Source: Flavobacterium sp. KACC 22763
Lineage (GTDB): Bacteria > Bacteroidota > Bacteroidia > Flavobacteriales > Flavobacteriaceae
Length of the DNA stretch: 64,000 nucleotides
Reading direction: 5' to 3'
Assembly (NCBI RefSeq): GCF_028736155.1
Contig: NZ_CP117879.1
Span: 1,240,001-1,304,000 of the forward strand
Of this stretch, positions 45,012 to 54,388 are shown piece after piece. Under the pieces are notes generated by a model that was not told the origin of the DNA, made no database searches, and was given only the letters and a program-made list of their open reading frames with translations. A program made the translations under genes and the position numbers. The first letter of the stretch is position 1. The number at the start of each line of letters is the position of its first letter.

Positions 45012-45869
45012 ATGAGTACTTTAAAAATTGCAATTCAAAAATCTGGTCGTTTAAACGAAGACAGCATTCAAATCCTAAAAGACTGTGGCATTTCAATAAA
45101 CAACGGTATCGACCAGCTGAAAGCTGAAGCTTCAAATTTTCCTCTTGAAGTTTTATACCTGAGAAATTCAGATATTCCTCAATATTTAATTGACGGAGTT
45201 GTTGATCTAGCCATTGTTGGCGATAATCTTTTAGTAGAAAAAGGAAAAGGAATCGAAGTGGTTCAAAAATTAGGATTTTCAAAATGTAAAGTTTCTGTAG
45301 CTGTTCCTAAAACCTTTGAATACAATTCTGTACAAGATCTAGCGAATCTTCGAATTGCTACTTCTTATCCGAATACAGTAACAGAATATTTTAATAAATT
45401 TGGTATAACTGTAGATATACACCAAATCTCTGGTTCTGTAGAAATTGCCCCAAATATTGGTCTTGCAGATGCAATTGTTGATATTGTTTCAAGCGGAAGC
45501 ACATTATTCAAAAATAACTTAAAGGAAGTTGAAGTTATTTTAAAAAGTGAGGCAGTTTTAGCTGTTTCTCCAAAGGTTTCTCCAGAAATCCAAAAACATA
45601 TTGATACTTTAAAATTTAGAATCCAAGCTGTTTTGCGAGCTAGAAATTCAAAATATATCCTAATGAACGTTCCAAACGATAAAATTGAAGCCGTTGGAAA
45701 AATCCTTCCAGTTTTGAGAAGTTTAACAGTTCTTCCATTAGCGCAAGAAGGCTGGAGCAGTGTTCACTCCGTAATCGACAAAGATACTTTTTGGGACGTA
45801 ATTGACCAGTTGAAAGAAGTAGGGGCAGAGGGGATTTTAGTTTGTCCAATTGAGAAAATGGTACTATAA
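45012..45869 (+). CDS. hisG: ATP phosphoribosyltransferase (long form)
   Basis: A 285-residue enzyme for the first step of histidine synthesis, joining ATP and PRPP. LKIAIQKSGRLNEDSIQIL opens the catalytic part, VVDLAIVGDNLLVEKG and VDIVSSGSTLFKNNLKEVE line the active site. The C-terminal ACT-like regulatory domain (about 210-285; AEGILVCPIEKMVL) marks the long form, feedback-inhibited by histidine and independent of HisZ. It is the first gene after the attenuator. Confidence 0.97.
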   Translation: MSTLKIAIQKSGRLNEDSIQILKDCGISINNGIDQLKAEASNFPLEVLYLRNSDIPQYLIDGVVDLAIVGDNLLVEKGKGIEVVQKLGFSKCKVSVAVPKTFEYNSVQDLANLRIATSYPNTVTEYFNKFGITVDIHQISGSVEIAPNIGLADAIVDIVSSGSTLFKNNLKEVEVILKSEAVLAVSPKVSPEIQKHIDTLKFRIQAVLRARNSKYILMNVPNDKIEAVGKILPVLRSLTVLPLAQEGWSSVHSVIDKDTFWDVIDQLKEVGAEGILVCPIEKMVL

Positions 45870-45893
45870 AAGAAATTTCAATTTTTAAATTTC

Positions 45894-45946
45894 AAATTCC
45901 AAACTTATCGTTAATTTTTAGAATAAAGAATTGGAATTTGGAATTT
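45894..45946. repeat. AATTCCAAA palindromic repeat in the hisG-hisD gap
   Basis: AAATTCCAAA (45894-45903) and TTTGGAATTT (45937-45946) are perfect complements inside a longer run of TTGGAATTT units that continues to hisD. Confidence 0.75.
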
Positions 45947-45977
45947 TAGAGATTTGGAATTTAATATTGAAAATATT

Positions 45978-47261
45978 ATGAATAAAATAGACAATCCAAA
46001 ACCAGAGATCTGGTCAGAAATATTAAAAAGACCGACTAAGACTGTTGATGACATTGAGCTTACAGTAAAAGAAATCTTCAAAGAAGTTCAAAGAAAAGGA
46101 GATGAAGCTGTTGCAAAATATACTTCGATTTTTGACGGTATTTCGTTAGAAAATTATGAAGTCTCTCAAAAAGAAATTGAGGAGGCGATTAGTTTGATTC
46201 CAACTGAACTGAAAGAAGCTATTGAATTAGCAAAAGACAATATTTATAAATTTCACAGTGCTCAAAAAACAGATCGTGTTTCTGTTGAAACTATAGAAGG
46301 AGTAAACTGTTGGCAGGAAAAAAGACCGATTCAAAAAATTGGTTTATATATTCCAGGAGGAACAGCACCTTTGTTTTCGACTGTTTTAATGTTGGCAGTT
46401 CCAGCAGAAATTGCTGGCTGTAAAGAAATTGTGTTATGCTCTCCGCCAGATAAAAAAGGAAAAATTAATCCGGCAATTTTATATGCTGCAAATTTATGCG
46501 GAGTAACTAAAATTCTAAAAGTTGGCGGTATTCAAGCTGTTGCAGGAATGACTTTTGGAACACAGTCAATTCCGAAAGTATATAAGATTTTCGGACCAGG
46601 CAATCAATTTGTTACTGTAGCAAAACAATTGGCTACTCAGTTTGGTGTGGCTATTGATATGCCTGCAGGCCCTTCTGAATTGCTAATCGTTGCCGATAAT
46701 ACTGCTGTTCCAGCTTTTGTAGCTTCAGATTTATTGTCTCAGGCAGAACACGGAACAGATAGTCAAGTGATTTTAGTTTCGACTTCCAAAAAACTAATTG
46801 CAGAAGTAGAAAAAGAAGTTCAATCACAATTGGAATTGCTTCCCAGAAAAGCCATTGCTGAAAAAGCGATTGAAAATTCAAAATTAATTTATGTTGAAAA
46901 TGATCAGATTGCTTTAGATTTAATCAATGAATATGGACCAGAGCACTTTATAATCTGCTCAGAATATGATGATTTCTATTGCAACGGAATTGTAAATGCA
47001 GGTTCCGTCTTTATCGGAAATTATACTCCAGAAAGTGCTGGTGATTACGCATCGGGAACTAACCATACTTTGCCGACAAATGGTTATGCGAAGAATTATA
47101 GTGGTGTAAATCTGGATAGTTTTATGAAATCGATGACCTTCCAAAAAATTTCAGAAAAGGGAATTCAGAACATTGGAAAAGCAATAGAATTGATGGCCGA
47201 AGCCGAAGGATTACAAGCACATAAAAATGCTGTGACGCTGAGATTAAATTCGTTAAGGTAA
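45978..47261 (+). CDS. hisD: Histidinol dehydrogenase
   Basis: A 427-residue NAD- and zinc-dependent enzyme performing the last two oxidations to histidine. PIQKIGLYIPGGTAPLFSTV, KIFGPGNQFVTVAKQ, DMPAGPSELLIVAD and SQAEHGTDSQVILVS with PEHFIICSE are family blocks; GDYASGTNHTLPTNGYA is C-terminal. The start at 45978 is preferred; the frame opens at 45954 but those eight codons are translated repeat sequence. Confidence 0.97.
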   Translation: MNKIDNPKPEIWSEILKRPTKTVDDIELTVKEIFKEVQRKGDEAVAKYTSIFDGISLENYEVSQKEIEEAISLIPTELKEAIELAKDNIYKFHSAQKTDRVSVETIEGVNCWQEKRPIQKIGLYIPGGTAPLFSTVLMLAVPAEIAGCKEIVLCSPPDKKGKINPAILYAANLCGVTKILKVGGIQAVAGMTFGTQSIPKVYKIFGPGNQFVTVAKQLATQFGVAIDMPAGPSELLIVADNTAVPAFVASDLLSQAEHGTDSQVILVSTSKKLIAEVEKEVQSQLELLPRKAIAEKAIENSKLIYVENDQIALDLINEYGPEHFIICSEYDDFYCNGIVNAGSVFIGNYTPESAGDYASGTNHTLPTNGYAKNYSGVNLDSFMKSMTFQKISEKGIQNIGKAIELMAEAEGLQAHKNAVTLRLNSLR

Positions 47262-47265
47262 AAAG

Positions 47266-47332
47266 AAGAAAGAGACAAGAGCCAAGATTTAAGTCTTTGT
47301 TCTTTTATCTTGATTCTTTCCTCTCTAAAAAA
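47266..47332. repeat. AAGA-type imperfect palindrome in the hisD-hisC gap
   Basis: AAGAAGAAAGAGACAAGAG opposes TCTTGATTCTTTCCTCTCT with mismatches; a purine-rich arm followed by a pyrimidine-rich arm. Confidence 0.55.
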
Positions 47333-47344
47333 AAAATAAAAACA

Positions 47345-48394
47345 ATGAGTACTTTCGATATAAATACAATAACACGTGAAAACGTAAAATCTTTAAAGCC
47401 ATATTCTTCTGCGAGAGACGAGTTTGAAGATTTTGACACAGCCGAAATGATTTTTCTGGATGCCAATGAAAATCCATTTCAAAATGGAGTAAATCGCTAT
47501 CCAGACCCACAACAGAATTCGGTTAAGGCTATTTTAGCTAAGAATAATTTAGTAAAACAAAGTCAGATTCTGTTAGGAAACGGAAGTGATGAAGTTTTAG
47601 ACTTGCTTTTTAGAGCTTTTTGCGAGCCTAATAAAGATAATATTATTTCGTTGCCTCCAACGTACGGAATGTATGGTGTCTTAGCGAATATTAATGCTGT
47701 TGAAAACAGAGAAGTTTTATTGACTACTGATTTTCAGCCACAGGTTGAGAAGATTTTAGAAGTGGTTGATGAGAATACAAAAATCATCTTTTTATGTTCG
47801 CCAAACAATCCGACAGGGAATTCATTTTCAGATGAAAGCGTAGTTAAACTGCTTCAAAATTTCAAAGGCCTAGTTGTTATTGATGAAGCTTATATTGATT
47901 TCTCGGAGAAAGAAAGCTGGCTGACGGAGATTGACGAATATCCAAATTTGGTTATTACACAAACACTTTCTAAAGCCTATGGTTTGGCTGGAATTCGTTT
48001 AGGGATTTGTTATGCTTCTGAAGAAGTAATTTCTATTTTGAATAAAATAAAACCGCCTTACAACGTAAACGAACTAACGCAGCAAAGAGCGAAAGAACGT
48101 TTAAAAGATTCGGATAAAATAAAACAAGAAATAGCTTCTATTATTGAACAAAGAGAAGAATTACTTAAAGTTTTGCTTGAAGTAGGTTTTGTAGAAAAAG
48201 TATATCCAACTGAAGCCAATTTTATCTTAGCAAAAGTAGATGACGCTAACAAAAGATATGATCAATTAATTGAGAAGGGAATCGTTATTCGCAATAGAAC
48301 AACACAGCCTTTATGCGAAAATTGTCTTCGTTTTACAATTGGAACAAAAGAAGAAAATGCAGTTGTAATTAGAGAATTAAAATTGTTGAACTAA
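47345..48394 (+). CDS. hisC: Histidinol-phosphate aminotransferase
   Basis: A 349-residue PLP enzyme transaminating imidazole-acetol phosphate with glutamate. MIFLDANENPFQNGVNRYPD is the N-terminal signature, LGNGSDEVLDLLFRAFC and FLCSPNNPTGNSFS follow, and the PLP lysine is in TQTLSKAYGLAGIRLG. RTTQPLCENCLRFTIGT is near the C-terminus. I use ATG 47345 (MSTFDINTI); the frame is open from 47297 but upstream codons lie in repeat sequence. Confidence 0.96.
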   Translation: MSTFDINTITRENVKSLKPYSSARDEFEDFDTAEMIFLDANENPFQNGVNRYPDPQQNSVKAILAKNNLVKQSQILLGNGSDEVLDLLFRAFCEPNKDNIISLPPTYGMYGVLANINAVENREVLLTTDFQPQVEKILEVVDENTKIIFLCSPNNPTGNSFSDESVVKLLQNFKGLVVIDEAYIDFSEKESWLTEIDEYPNLVITQTLSKAYGLAGIRLGICYASEEVISILNKIKPPYNVNELTQQRAKERLKDSDKIKQEIASIIEQREELLKVLLEVGFVEKVYPTEANFILAKVDDANKRYDQLIEKGIVIRNRTTQPLCENCLRFTIGTKEENAVVIRELKLLN

Positions 48395-48402
48395 AAATAT
48401 TA

Positions 48403-48579
48403 GCCACAGATTATACAGATTAAAATGATTTTTTTATTCTGTTTGTATGATTTTTTTGCCACGAATTTACACGAATTTATACGAATTGAATTAGTGAAAT
48501 TTGTGACCCGAGCGAAAGCGAATAGGCGAAGCAAATTCGTGGCAAAAGAAAAATCATTTTAATTCTTTTAATCTGTGGC
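48403..48579. repeat. Nested GCCACAGATT / GCCACGAATTT palindromes in the hisC-hisB gap
   Basis: The outer arms GCCACAGATT (48403-48412) and AATCTGTGGC (48570-48579) enclose inner arms GCCACGAATTT (48458-48468) and AAATTCGTGGC (48533-48543). Direct CACGAATTTA units lie inside. The outer family also occurs at 11831-11895. Confidence 0.85.
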
Positions 48580-48593
48580 AAAATACATAAAAT

Positions 48594-49730
48594 ATGAAAA
48601 AAGTACTTTTTATAGATCGTGACGGAACGATTGTTTTAGAACCTGAAAATTATCAATTAGATAGCTTGGATAAATTAGAATTTTATCCGAAAGCATTTCA
48701 ATATTTGGCTAAGATTGCTAACGAATTAGATTATGAATTAGCAATGGTAACGAATCAAGACGGACTAGGAACAGAAAGTTTTCCTGAAGATACGTTTTGG
48801 CCAACGCAGAATTTCATCTTAAAAGCTTTTGAAAACGAAGGAGTTGTTTTTGATGAAATCTTTGTAGACAGAACTTTTCCAGAGGAAAATGCACCAACAA
48901 GAAAGCCAAGAACGGGAATGTTGACTAAATATTTGAACAATCCAGAATATGATTTAGAAAATTCTTTTGTTTTAGGTGACCGTTTAACAGATGTGGAATT
49001 GGCTAAAAATCTAGGCGCAAAAGCCATTTTTATGAACGATACAGATGGAATTGGAAGCAATGAGATTTCATCAAAACGTGAAGAATTGAACGGAACAATT
49101 GTTTTACAAACAATGGATTGGAAGAAAATCTATGAGTTCTTAAAATTAGAAGCTCGTTCGGCTTCAATTACTCGTAAAACAAACGAAACCGATATTTATA
49201 TCAATCTAAATCTTGATGGAACCGGAAAAAGTAAAATCGACACCGGAATTGCCTTTTTTGACCACATGTTAGATCAAATTTCACGTCACGGTCAAATGGA
49301 TTTGGAAATTACCGTAAAAGGTGATTTAGAAGTAGATGAACACCATACCATCGAAGATACAGCAATTGCTTTGGGGGAAGTTTTTGCGAAAGCGTTAGGA
49401 AATAAATTAGGAATCGAGCGTTACGGATTCTGCCTTCCAATGGACGATTGTTTAGCGCAAGCTGCAATTGACTTTGGTGGAAGAAACTGGCTGATTTGGG
49501 AAACCGAATTCAAACGTGAAATGGTTGGAAAAATGCCGACTGAAATGTTTTATCACTTCTTTAAATCGTTTACAGACGGAGCAAAAGCGAACTTAAATAT
49601 CAAAGCAGAAGGAATCAACGAACATCATAAAATCGAGGCCATTTTTAAAGCTTTCGCGAAAGCCATAAAAGTAGCCGTAAAAAGAGATACCGAAAAAATG
49701 ATTTTGCCTTCAACGAAGGGAATGCTTTAA
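48594..49730 (+). CDS. hisB: Bifunctional histidinol-phosphatase / imidazoleglycerol-phosphate dehydratase
   Basis: A 378-residue fusion. Residues about 1-165 are the HAD phosphatase (FIDRDGTIV with two catalytic Asp, [35 protein letters not shown]). Residues about 185-378 are the dehydratase ([56 protein letters not shown]). The loop that carries zinc-binding Cys/His in the E. coli phosphatase reads [16 protein letters not shown], with no Cys or His. The other residues look intact, so both activities are expected. Confidence 0.96.
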   Translation: MKKVLFIDRDGTIVLEPENYQLDSLDKLEFYPKAFQYLAKIANELDYELAMVTNQDGLGTESFPEDTFWPTQNFILKAFENEGVVFDEIFVDRTFPEENAPTRKPRTGMLTKYLNNPEYDLENSFVLGDRLTDVELAKNLGAKAIFMNDTDGIGSNEISSKREELNGTIVLQTMDWKKIYEFLKLEARSASITRKTNETDIYINLNLDGTGKSKIDTGIAFFDHMLDQISRHGQMDLEITVKGDLEVDEHHTIEDTAIALGEVFAKALGNKLGIERYGFCLPMDDCLAQAAIDFGGRNWLIWETEFKREMVGKMPTEMFYHFFKSFTDGAKANLNIKAEGINEHHKIEAIFKAFAKAIKVAVKRDTEKMILPSTKGML

Positions 49731-49742
49731 AATTTGCTTCAA

Positions 49743-49799
49743 GTTTCAGGTTTCAGGTTTCACGTTTTGTTGAGTAACTTGAAACCTGAAACCTGAAAC
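49743..49799. repeat. GTTTCAGG palindromic repeat in the hisB-hisH gap
   Basis: A perfect 20-base inverted repeat (49743-49762 with 49780-49799) made of GTTTCAG units, 19 bases before the hisH start. Confidence 0.9.
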
Positions 49800-49817
49800 A
49801 AAACAAACAAAAAACAA

Positions 49818-50408
49818 ATGAAAATAGTAATTATAAATTACGGAGCAGGAAATATTCAGAGCATTATGTTTGCTATTGAAAGATTGGGTTTCAAAGCTGT
49901 TCTGAGTAATAATCCAGAAGAAATTAAATCGGCTGATAAAGTGATTTTTCCTGGCGTGGGAGAGGCGAGCTCGGCGATGGCTAAACTTCGTGAAAGCGGT
50001 TTAGATGGTTTGATTCCACAATTGAAACAGCCTGTCTTAGGAATTTGTCTGGGAATGCAGTTGATGTGCAATAAGACTGAAGAAGGAAATACGCAAGGTT
50101 TAGGGATTTTTGATGTTGATGTTTTGAAATTTTCAAACAACGTAAAAGTGCCGCAAATGGGTTGGAATCAGATTTATGATTTAAAAACCGATTTGTTCAA
50201 AGATATTTCTGAAAATGAATTCATGTATCTGGTTCATAGTTTTTATGCTCCAAATTGTGCAGAATCTATCGCAACAACCAATTACGGCATTGAGTATGCA
50301 TCGGCATTACAAAAAGATAATTTTTATGGAACTCAATTTCACCCAGAAAAAAGCGGAGATGTAGGAGAGAAAATTCTAGGCAATTTTCTAAAAATGCCAA
50401 TTTCTTAA
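49818..50408 (+). CDS. hisH: Imidazole glycerol phosphate synthase, glutaminase subunit
   Basis: A 196-residue class I glutamine amidotransferase supplying ammonia to HisF. VIINYGAGNIQSIMFAIERL opens the fold, the nucleophile Cys is in VLGICLGMQLMC, and GTQFHPEKSGDVG holds the His-Glu of the triad. VPQMGWNQI and FMYLVHSFYAP match HisH. It is followed by hisA and hisF. Confidence 0.97.
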   Translation: MKIVIINYGAGNIQSIMFAIERLGFKAVLSNNPEEIKSADKVIFPGVGEASSAMAKLRESGLDGLIPQLKQPVLGICLGMQLMCNKTEEGNTQGLGIFDVDVLKFSNNVKVPQMGWNQIYDLKTDLFKDISENEFMYLVHSFYAPNCAESIATTNYGIEYASALQKDNFYGTQFHPEKSGDVGEKILGNFLKMPIS

Positions 50409-50459
50409 ATCCCAAATTCCAATTTGAAAGTTCAAAAATCAATAACAATCAAAATATCA

Positions 50460-50501
50460 TCCCGATAGCTATCGGGACTAAAATCTAAAATCTAAAATTA
50501 A
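50460..50501. repeat. ATAGCTAT palindrome and TAAAATC repeats in the hisH-hisA gap
   Basis: TCCCGATAGCTATCGGGA (50460-50477) is a perfect 18-base palindrome, followed by CTAAAATCTAAAATCTAAAA-type reiterations up to the hisA start. Confidence 0.85.
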
Positions 50502-51227
50502 ATGCGAATAATACCAGCCATAGACATCATTGAAGGAAAATGCGTTCGTTTGTCCAAAGGTGATTATGATACCAAAATAATTTACAATGAGAATCCGCTT
50601 GAAGTGGCAAAATCATTTGAAGCGCACGGAATTGAATATCTTCATTTAGTGGATCTTGACGGTGCAAAATCAAGCAAGATTGTCAATTATAAGATCTTAG
50701 AACAGATTGCAACGCAAACCAGCTTAAAAATTGATTTCGGTGGAGGATTAAAATCGGATGATGATTTGAGAATTGCTTTTGAAAACGGTGCAAACCAAAT
50801 AACTGGTGGAAGTATTGCAGTAAAAAACAGAGCTATTTTCGAAAAATGGATTTCAGAATATGGTTCCGAGAAAATTATTCTTGGCGCTGATGCGAAGGAC
50901 GAAAAAATCGCAGTTTCTGGCTGGTTAGAAGAATCAAATGAAGATTTGGTTCCGTTTATTCAGGATTATCAATCAAAAGGAATTCAATATGTCATTTGCA
51001 CCGATATTGCGAAAGATGGAATGCTGCAAGGTCCAAGTTTTGATTTATACAGCAAAATTTTAGCAGAAGCTGGCGGCATAAAATTAATTGCTTCTGGCGG
51101 AATTTCAACTTTCGACGAATTACCAAAACTAGCCGAATTAGGTTGCGAAGGAACAATTATCGGAAAAGCAATTTACGAAGGGAGAATCAGTTTGAAACAA
51201 TTAGAGGATTTTATAATTAGAAAATGA
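50502..51227 (+). CDS. hisA: Phosphoribosylformimino-AICAR-phosphate isomerase
   Basis: A 241-residue TIM barrel catalysing an Amadori rearrangement. The first catalytic Asp is in [19 protein letters not shown], with [17 protein letters not shown] and [13 protein letters not shown] following. The second catalytic Asp region is [16 protein letters not shown] and the phosphate motifs are LIASGGIST and [11 protein letters not shown]. It is half of the HisA/HisF pair. Confidence 0.97.
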   Translation: MRIIPAIDIIEGKCVRLSKGDYDTKIIYNENPLEVAKSFEAHGIEYLHLVDLDGAKSSKIVNYKILEQIATQTSLKIDFGGGLKSDDDLRIAFENGANQITGGSIAVKNRAIFEKWISEYGSEKIILGADAKDEKIAVSGWLEESNEDLVPFIQDYQSKGIQYVICTDIAKDGMLQGPSFDLYSKILAEAGGIKLIASGGISTFDELPKLAELGCEGTIIGKAIYEGRISLKQLEDFIIRK

Positions 51228-51238
51228 GAAAATTTGAT

Positions 51239-51295
51239 AATTAGATAATTTGCACAGTACGTGAAGTAATTATCTAATTGACTAATTATCTAATT
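51239..51295. repeat. AATTAGATAATT repeats in the hisA-hisF gap
   Basis: AATTAGATAATT (51239-51250) faces two copies of its complement, AATTATCTAATT, at 51268-51279 and 51284-51295. Confidence 0.85.
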
Positions 51296-51309
51296 AACAC
51301 ATTAAAAAA

Positions 51310-52065
51310 ATGTTAGCAAAAAGAATCATACCTTGCTTAGATATAAAAAACGGAAGAACCGTAAAAGGCGTTAATTTCGTGGACTTGCGTGATGCAGGCG
51401 ATCCTGTGGAGTTGGCTGAAATTTACTCAGCTGAAGGTGCAGACGAATTGGTTTTTCTTGATATTTCGGCAACTGAAGAAAGACGTAAAACACTGGTAAA
51501 TATGGTGCGAAGCGTTGCAGAAAAAATCAATATTCCGTTTACAGTTGGCGGCGGAATTTCATCTGTAGAAGATGTTGATATTCTGCTGAATAATGGAGCC
51601 GATAAAGTTTCGATCAATTCATCTGCAGTAAAAAATCCGCAATTGATTAATGATTTGGCTCAGAAATTTGGAAGTCAGTGCGTTGTTGTAGCAATTGATG
51701 CTAAACAAATTGACGGACAATGGATTGTGCATTTAGTTGGGGGTAAAGTGCCAACTGAATTGAATCTGTTTGATTGGGCTGTTGAAGTGGCAGAACGTGG
51801 TGCAGGAGAAATTCTTTTCACTTCAATGGATAATGATGGAACTAAAAACGGTTTTGCAAATGAGGCTTTGGCGAAACTTTCAGAATTAGTAAATATTCCA
51901 ATAATCGCTTCTGGAGGCGCAGGAAACATACAGCATTTCGTTGATTCATTTCAAAAAGGAAAAGCCGATGCAGCATTAGCAGCGAGTGTTTTTCATTTTA
52001 AAGAAATCGAAATCAAAGCTTTAAAACAAGAATTAAGAAATAACAATATAGAAGTAAGGTTGTAA
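51310..52065 (+). CDS. hisF: Imidazole glycerol phosphate synthase, cyclase subunit
   Basis: A 251-residue TIM barrel forming imidazole glycerol phosphate and AICAR with ammonia from His[20 protein letters not shown] holds the first catalytic Asp, [18 protein letters not shown] and [13 protein letters not shown] follow, and [15 protein letters not shown] has the second catalytic Asp. [13 protein letters not shown] and [17 protein letters not shown] are typical of HisF. Confidence 0.97.
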   Translation: MLAKRIIPCLDIKNGRTVKGVNFVDLRDAGDPVELAEIYSAEGADELVFLDISATEERRKTLVNMVRSVAEKINIPFTVGGGISSVEDVDILLNNGADKVSINSSAVKNPQLINDLAQKFGSQCVVVAIDAKQIDGQWIVHLVGGKVPTELNLFDWAVEVAERGAGEILFTSMDNDGTKNGFANEALAKLSELVNIPIIASGGAGNIQHFVDSFQKGKADAALAASVFHFKEIEIKALKQELRNNNIEVRL

Positions 52066-52075
52066 AATTCCAATT

Positions 52076-52175
52076 TTTGAAGCGCCAAATTCCAATCAAT
52101 AGCAATATCAAAAAATCAAAAAAAATAAATTTTCAGTTCTTAGAATCTAAAATCTGAAATCTAAAATCTAAAATA
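52076..52175. repeat. CCAAATTCCAA and TCTAAAATC repeats in the hisF-hisIE gap
   Basis: Reiterated GAATCTAAAATC / TGAAATCTAAAATC units (52143-52175) precede hisIE, with CCAAATTCCAAT-type units before them. Confidence 0.65.
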
Positions 52176-52178
52176 GAC

Positions 52179-52775
52179 ATGGACATCGATATCAAAAGCG
52201 CACACGGATTAATTCCGGCAATAATCCAAGATTCAGAAACAAAAAATGTTTTGATGCTGGGTTATATGAACGAAGAATCGCTTCAAAAAACAATAGAAAC
52301 GCAGAAAGTAACTTTTTTCAGCCGTTCAAAACAAAGACTTTGGACAAAAGGTGAGGAGAGTGGCAACTTTTTGAACTTAGTAAGTATTAAAAATGACTGT
52401 GACGGAGATACACTTTTAATTCAAGCAAAACCTGTAGGACCAACTTGTCATACAGGCGCAGATACATGTTGGCAAGAACCGAATGATGCAAATTATGGTT
52501 TTATTTCACAATTAGAAAACACGATCAAAACTAGAAGAGAAAATGCTGATTCTGAGAAAAGTTATGTGGCTTCTTTATTCGAAAAAGGAATCAATAAAAT
52601 TGCGCAAAAAGTAGGTGAAGAAGCAGTAGAAGTGGTAATTGAAGCTAAAGATAATAATGATGATTTGTTTCTTAGCGAAAGCGCGGATTTACTTTTTCAT
52701 TATTTAATTCTGCTTCAAGCAAAAGGATATCAATTGAATGATGTTGTTGAAGTTTTAAAGAAACGTCAGAAATAA
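52179..52775 (+). CDS. hisIE: Bifunctional phosphoribosyl-AMP cyclohydrolase / phosphoribosyl-ATP pyrophosphatase
   Basis: A 198-residue fusion for steps two and three of the pathway. HisI (about 1-105): MLGYMNEESLQKTIETQKV, FFSRSKQRLWTKGEESGN and the metal-binding KNDCDGDTLL plus GPTCHTGADTCW. HisE (about 110-198): SYVASLFEKGINKIAQKVG and EEAVEVVIEAKDNND with SADLLFHYLILL. Last gene of the his operon; with hisGDCBHAF it completes the pathway from ATP and PRPP. Confidence 0.97.
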   Translation: MDIDIKSAHGLIPAIIQDSETKNVLMLGYMNEESLQKTIETQKVTFFSRSKQRLWTKGEESGNFLNLVSIKNDCDGDTLLIQAKPVGPTCHTGADTCWQEPNDANYGFISQLENTIKTRRENADSEKSYVASLFEKGINKIAQKVGEEAVEVVIEAKDNNDDLFLSESADLLFHYLILLQAKGYQLNDVVEVLKKRQK

Positions 52776-52782
52776 CATAAGC

Positions 52783-52888
52783 TTGTCATTTCGACCGAAG
52801 GGAGAAACCACACTAGAAATTCCCCAAAGAATGTCTTCAATCTTTATCGATTTACAAGTGTGATTTCTCCCTTCGGTCGAAATGACAA
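52783..52888. repeat. GTCATTTCGACCGAAGG palindromic repeat after the his operon
   Basis: Inverted arms of 31 bases (52783-52813 and 52858-52888) with a single mismatch; the outer 25 bases are perfect. The family is one I recall as widespread in Bacteroidetes intergenic DNA. No T-run follows. Confidence 0.9.
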
Positions 52889-52922
52889 AGAAAATTATTA
52901 TTTTAGTGTTAAATAATAATTT

Positions 52923-53522
52923 ATGCGATTAGCTGTATACTTGTTTTTGTTTTTGGTTCCGAATTTAAACTATGGCTTTAAGAAAGATGTAATGCCATAT
53001 TCATTGGTTATCTCTAAAGCCGTTTTGATTGTTGATGGAACTATTTCTAAAGTTTCTAAAAATGAATATGAGTTCACTGTAAGTCAATTTATAAAAGGGA
53101 AATCGAACTCAAAAATTAATGTAGCAATCTGGAAAGAGTGGCTATGTGATCCCCGAAATAAAGAACTAAAAAAAGGACAGAGAATGATTTTGTTTTTGGA
53201 AAGATCTCCATATGGGAATTTTTATCCAATTAATGAAAGCACTGGAGAGTTGTATGTAGATAACAATACCTTTCTTGATATATTCTTGCCTAAAGCATTT
53301 TTAAACCCGACAATTCTAAAGAAAGGGATTTCTATGTTTTTGGAAACCTATACATTTTATGGAAATTTTAATGATAGGTTTTATCAAAATATAAATTTCG
53401 TACGCAATAAATCAATTTTTGAAGTTTATAAAATAACAAAAACGAATACGGCTTTTAAGTTTTTAGTTGATGACGCGGAGTATTATAAGCCAACAGAAGT
53501 ACAATTTTTCCCCGTTATATAA
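52923..53522 (+). CDS. Hypothetical secreted protein
   Basis: A 199-residue protein with a signal peptide (about residues 1-18, MRLAVYLFLFLVPNLNYG). The mature part is mixed alpha/beta with LIVDGTISKVSKNEYEFTVS, VAIWKEWLCDPRNKELKKGQ and MILFLERSPYG, reminiscent of small periplasmic beta domains, but I recognise no family. Its stop is directly adjacent to the stop of the convergent CBM9-like gene (0-base gap). Confidence 0.7.
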   Translation: MRLAVYLFLFLVPNLNYGFKKDVMPYSLVISKAVLIVDGTISKVSKNEYEFTVSQFIKGKSNSKINVAIWKEWLCDPRNKELKKGQRMILFLERSPYGNFYPINESTGELYVDNNTFLDIFLPKAFLNPTILKKGISMFLETYTFYGNFNDRFYQNINFVRNKSIFEVYKITKTNTAFKFLVDDAEYYKPTEVQFFPVI

Positions 53523-54221
53523 TTAATCGACAAATTCAAAAACTGCAAATTCTTCAGGCTGATGGAATCCAAATTTTGAGCTCTTATAAGGCTGTAAAGC
53601 AAGATATTCGGTTGTGTTACCGTAATCAATTCTAAAAGCGTTTCCTTTCCATTTCGTTCCGATTTTTGGCTTTATAAAACCACCATTCTTAATTTTCTCA
53701 AGACTAGAAAACGGAATTTTAATTTCTACAATATATCCTTCGGAAGTTATTTTACTCACAGATTCTAGGCCTTTAATATCAAAGTCCATTGACGTATTCC
53801 AGCCGCCGCATTCTGGTGAAATACATTTTAAAAGTAAATCGTAATTTGTAGAGAATGCATTTACTCCAATTTCAATATAATTCTGGCTGTCTCCATCTGG
53901 ATCGAGAAAAATTTCAACTAAATCATCGGTATTATATATCTGAGAGTCTCTTTTTTGTGATGTTCCAATAATTTGAGAATCATTGCATTTATAGGCTAAG
54001 AATAAGTTTTCATCATTCCACGAAAGTGAAACAAAAGTATTTTGCAATGCTTTTTCTCCAGAATTATGAATTACAAAAGGACCTAGAAATGGTTCGTTCC
54101 AATCAGATAAGTTTCCGTCAATTATTATTTGCTTATTTGTTTTATGAACAGGAATGGTTTGTGCATTGGCAACTGTCGAAAGCATTATAATTAAATAGAA
54201 AACAAGTGTAGTTAATCTCAT
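53523..54221 (-). CDS. Secreted carbohydrate-binding family 9-like protein
   Basis: A 232-residue protein with a signal peptide (about residues 1-20, STVANAQ). Most of the mature part matches the CBM9/DOMON-like sandwich: QIIIDGNLSDWNEPFLGPFV, VSLSWNDENLFLAYKCND and DLVEIFLDPDGDSQNYIEIG. YVEIKIPFSSLEKI-like and GTKWKGNAFRIDYG segments finish the sheet. Such proteins bind carbohydrates or other ligands in the envelope; no catalytic domain is attached. Its stop abuts the convergent gene. Confidence 0.85.
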   Translation of the reverse strand: MRLTTLVFYLIIMLSTVANAQTIPVHKTNKQIIIDGNLSDWNEPFLGPFVIHNSGEKALQNTFVSLSWNDENLFLAYKCNDSQIIGTSQKRDSQIYNTDDLVEIFLDPDGDSQNYIEIGVNAFSTNYDLLLKCISPECGGWNTSMDFDIKGLESVSKITSEGYIVEIKIPFSSLEKIKNGGFIKPKIGTKWKGNAFRIDYGNTTEYLALQPYKSSKFGFHQPEEFAVFEFVD

Positions 54222-54331
54222 ATTATGAAATCTAAAATTTTGAAAGTACTAAAATAGAGAAGAATAATGAATTTGAATATTGTTTATTTGTATTGAAATG
54301 ATAATTTTTTAAAAAACTTAATTCGAATGTT

Positions 54332-54339
54332 TACATTTG
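54332..54339 (+). promoter_or_regulatory. Candidate -7 element for the M1 peptidase gene
   Basis: TACATTTG, exact TAnnTTTG, 49 bases before the ATG; no TTG in range. Confidence 0.45.
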
Positions 54340-54388
54340 TTGAAGATTAAGCTGGTTTAATTACCTAATTATTTCAAATTCTAAAATA

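Noticed and set aside
45954..45977. Extended N-terminus of hisD from the upstream ATG
   Set aside because: The added codons come from a repeated TTGGAATTT sequence and do not match the family start.
52783..52888. The long palindrome after hisIE as a terminator
   Set aside because: Arms are separated by about 44 bases and no T-run follows; it matches a dispersed repeat instead.
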